A DNA stretch of 7,792 nucleotides from UCB3 sp964415605 (GTDB lineage Bacteria; Chloroflexota; Anaerolineae; Epilineales; Epilineaceae), in the NCBI GenBank assembly GCA_964415605.1, contig CAYQBA010000200.1, positions 1 through 7,792 of the forward strand, written 5' to 3'. Position numbers and translations under genes: made by a program. How positions within the stretch are numbered: position 1 is the stretch's first letter; each line of letters opens with the position of its first letter. The notes under the pieces are model-generated. The model worked only from the letters and a program-made list of their open reading frames with translations. It did no database searches and was not told the DNA's origin. Of the stretch, positions 6,456 to 7,792 are shown in pieces.

Positions 6456-6511
6456 GTCCGGGCCATCGGCCCCACCCGCCGCCGCACGAAGAGGCAGACG
6501 AGGAGGCCGCC

Positions 6512-7186
6512 ATGCTCACGCCGAATCGACGGGTCGAAGGGCTTCAGTGGGTTATCCTGGCGGCCATGCTGGCCGCCGCCGCCTGGGTCTGGCCGTCGGC
6601 GCCGGACCGCATCCCGGTGCACTGGAACATCGCCGGCGAGCCCGACCGCTACGGCGGCAAGGTCGAGGGGCTGTTGCTCGTGCCGCTCCTGGCGATGGGC
6701 CTCTACGTGCTGCTCCGCGTCCTGCCGCGCTTCGACCCCGCCCGCGACCGCTACGCTCGCTTCCAGGGCGCCTACGACACGCTGCGGGTGGGGATCCTGG
6801 CGGTGATGGCCGCGGTGTACGCCGTGATCGTGCTGTGGGTGGTCGGGCGGCCCGTCGACGTCGGGCTGGTCGTGGGCACGGCGGTCGGCGTGCTCATGGC
6901 GCTCCTGGGCTGGATCATGCCGCGGCTCGAGCCGAACTGGTTCGTCGGCATCCGCACGCCGTGGACGCTCTCCAGCCCCACCGCCTGGCAAAGAACCCAC
7001 GCCGCGGGCCGGCCGGTGTTCATGCTGCTCGGGGGACTGATGATCCTGGCGGGCTGGCTCAAGGCGGCGTGGGCCTTCGGCGTGATGCTCGGTGGGCTCC
7101 TGGTCGGGACGCTGGCCCTCGTGGCCTACTCGTACGTCGTCTGGCGCGACGCGCCGGACCGGGTGCCGCCGGGCGGCGCCGGATGA
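6512..7186 (+). CDS. SdpI/DUF1648-family integral membrane protein
   Basis: The family is named after Bacillus SdpI, which confers immunity to the SdpC toxin and acts as a signalling membrane protein; most homologues are uncharacterised. The 224-residue protein has about six hydrophobic segments (near 12-28, 52-71, 92-111, 116-137, 167-186 and 188-210). The DUF1648 signature is PDRIPVHWNIAGEPDRYGGK (31-50), in the first external loop. The SdpI-domain signature is GIRTPWTLSSPTAWQRTH (146-163). It is within the usual length. ATG 6512 is chosen because AGGAGG (6501-6506) lies 5 bases upstream. No sdpC- or sdpR-like gene adjoins it, so an immunity role should not be assumed; a general stress or envelope role is equally possible. 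Confidence 0.87.
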   Translation: MLTPNRRVEGLQWVILAAMLAAAAWVWPSAPDRIPVHWNIAGEPDRYGGKVEGLLLVPLLAMGLYVLLRVLPRFDPARDRYARFQGAYDTLRVGILAVMAAVYAVIVLWVVGRPVDVGLVVGTAVGVLMALLGWIMPRLEPNWFVGIRTPWTLSSPTAWQRTHAAGRPVFMLLGGLMILAGWLKAAWAFGVMLGGLLVGTLALVAYSYVVWRDAPDRVPPGGAG

Positions 7187-7284
7187 CGCGGCCGTGACGC
7201 CGGCACGGCGCTCCGGGCCACGTCGCCTGCGATGATCGGTGGAGACGCCCGCCACGCGGGGCGATGGGGCGGTCGCGCGTGCAT

Positions 7285-7322
7285 CCGGCCGGTGCGGCGC
7301 GGCGGGCGCGCCTACCGGCCGG
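7285..7322 (+). promoter_or_regulatory. Long GC-rich hairpin upstream of the glycosyltransferase gene
   Basis: CCGGCCGGT (7285-7293) pairs perfectly with ACCGGCCGG (7314-7322). Inside it GGCGCG (7296-7301) pairs with CGCGCC (7307-7312) around a 5-base loop, giving 15 pairs with a small internal bulge (2 and 1 bases). It lies 99 bases after the SdpI-family stop and 13 bases before ATG 7336. No T-tract follows. It may be a transcript end for the upstream gene or a leader structure of the next. Confidence 0.4.
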
Positions 7323-7335
7323 GCCCGGGCGCGCG

Positions 7336-7792
7336 ATGAGGCGCGGCCTCGCGCTGGCCGTCGTCGCGGCTTTCGCGCTCCGCGTCGTCGCCGCCGGGCG
7401 CTTCCCGCCTGGGCTCTATCACGACGAGGCCCACTACGGTTTGGATGCGGCGGGCGTGCTGGCCGGGACCTGGGCGCTGTACTTCCCGGCCAACAACGGC
7501 CGCGAGCCGCTGTTCGTCTACCTCGTGGCGGGCGTCGTCGCGCTGCTCGGCCAGACGCCGGCGGCGCTGCGCCTGGCGGCCGCGTTCGTCGGCACGGCCG
7601 GCGTGGCGGCGGCCGGGGCATGCGCGGGGGCGCTGTTCAACCGGCGGGTCGGCGTGATCACGGCGTGGCTCGTCGCCGTCGCGCCATGGCCCGTGCTGCT
7701 CGGCCGCGTGGGCTTCCGGGCGGGAACGCTGCCGCTGGTCCTGGCGCTGGCCGTGGCCGCCACGGCGGCCGGCGCGCGGCGCGCCGACCGCC
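7336..7792 (+). CDS. GT39/ArnT-like membrane glycosyltransferase (3'-truncated by window edge)
   Basis: Such GT-C enzymes use polyprenyl-phosphate sugars to glycosylate lipids or proteins on the outer face of the cytoplasmic membrane. The visible 152 residues start with a transmembrane helix (about 3-20), then the external loop LYHDEAHYGLDA (27-38), with the D30-E31 pair expected to bind metal or act in catalysis, and NNGREPLFVYL (53-63). Further hydrophobic helices follow near 62-72, 78-99, 104-122 and 130-146. Full-length members are about 450-600 residues, so most lies beyond the window. ATG 7336 begins right before the first helix but has no clear ribosome site. An in-frame ATG at 7264 is possible; it would add 24 Arg/Ala/Gly-rich residues encoded across the hairpin. 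Family is fairly clear from the loop motif and topology; the sugar and acceptor are unknown. Confidence 0.75.
   Translation, partial: MRRGLALAVVAAFALRVVAAGRFPPGLYHDEAHYGLDAAGVLAGTWALYFPANNGREPLFVYLVAGVVALLGQTPAALRLAAAFVGTAGVAAAGACAGALFNRRVGVITAWLVAVAPWPVLLGRVGFRAGTLPLVLALAVAATAAGARRADR

Noticed and set aside
7232..7339. A 35-codon open frame overlapping the glycosyltransferase ATG by ATGA
   Set aside because: No ribosome site and an Arg/Gly-rich composition expected from random high-GC DNA; it also spans the hairpin.
6419..7621. Minus-strand open frame continuing upstream of the acetyltransferase
   Set aside because: Composition is Arg/Pro/His-rich and antisense to the well-supported SdpI-family and glycosyltransferase genes; a promoter lies right at the chosen start.

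Overview
The window is a GC-rich (roughly 70% by eye), densely coding stretch of a bacterial chromosome. Codon third positions are mostly G or C, and several genes have clear Shine-Dalgarno sequences. At least three intergenic regions carry an extended -10 promoter of the form TGnTACnnT. The gene content suits an uncultured high-GC soil-type bacterium (Rokubacteria/Methylomirabilota, Chloroflexi or Actinobacteria-like), but the sequence alone does not settle the phylum. There is no rRNA, tRNA, CRISPR array, IS element or phage gene.

Left part (2-5061, all on +): a propionyl-CoA to methylmalonyl-CoA module. In order it holds the 3' end of a carboxyltransferase beta subunit (PccB-type), a DedA-family membrane protein, a stand-alone biotin carboxylase, a separate biotin carrier protein with an N-terminal BT-like domain, a small RNase H-fold protein, and methylmalonyl-CoA epimerase with an extra C-terminal helix. 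Together the carboxylase parts would make (S)-methylmalonyl-CoA from propionyl-CoA, and the epimerase would convert it to the (R) form for methylmalonyl-CoA mutase. No mutase is in the window. dedA and the biotin carboxylase each seem to have their own promoter. The biotin carboxylase to epimerase genes look like one transcript, with GC-rich hairpins in its leader and in two of its gaps.

Middle (5062-5338): a 277-base gap between convergent genes with no convincing gene. It holds a bulged inverted repeat and a short direct repeat.

Right part (5339-7792): a tandem-domain GNAT acetyltransferase on the minus strand, divergent from an SdpI/DUF1648-family membrane protein on +. The two appear to share one overlapping bidirectional promoter, from which the acetyltransferase mRNA would be leaderless. 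After a 149-base gap with a long GC-rich hairpin, the window ends inside a GT39/ArnT-like membrane glycosyltransferase.

I found no clearly new multi-gene system. The points most worth a second look are the split carboxylase alpha subunit with intergenic RNA structures, the symmetric divergent promoter with a leaderless gene, and the RNase H-like protein that stops before its usual last active-site motif.
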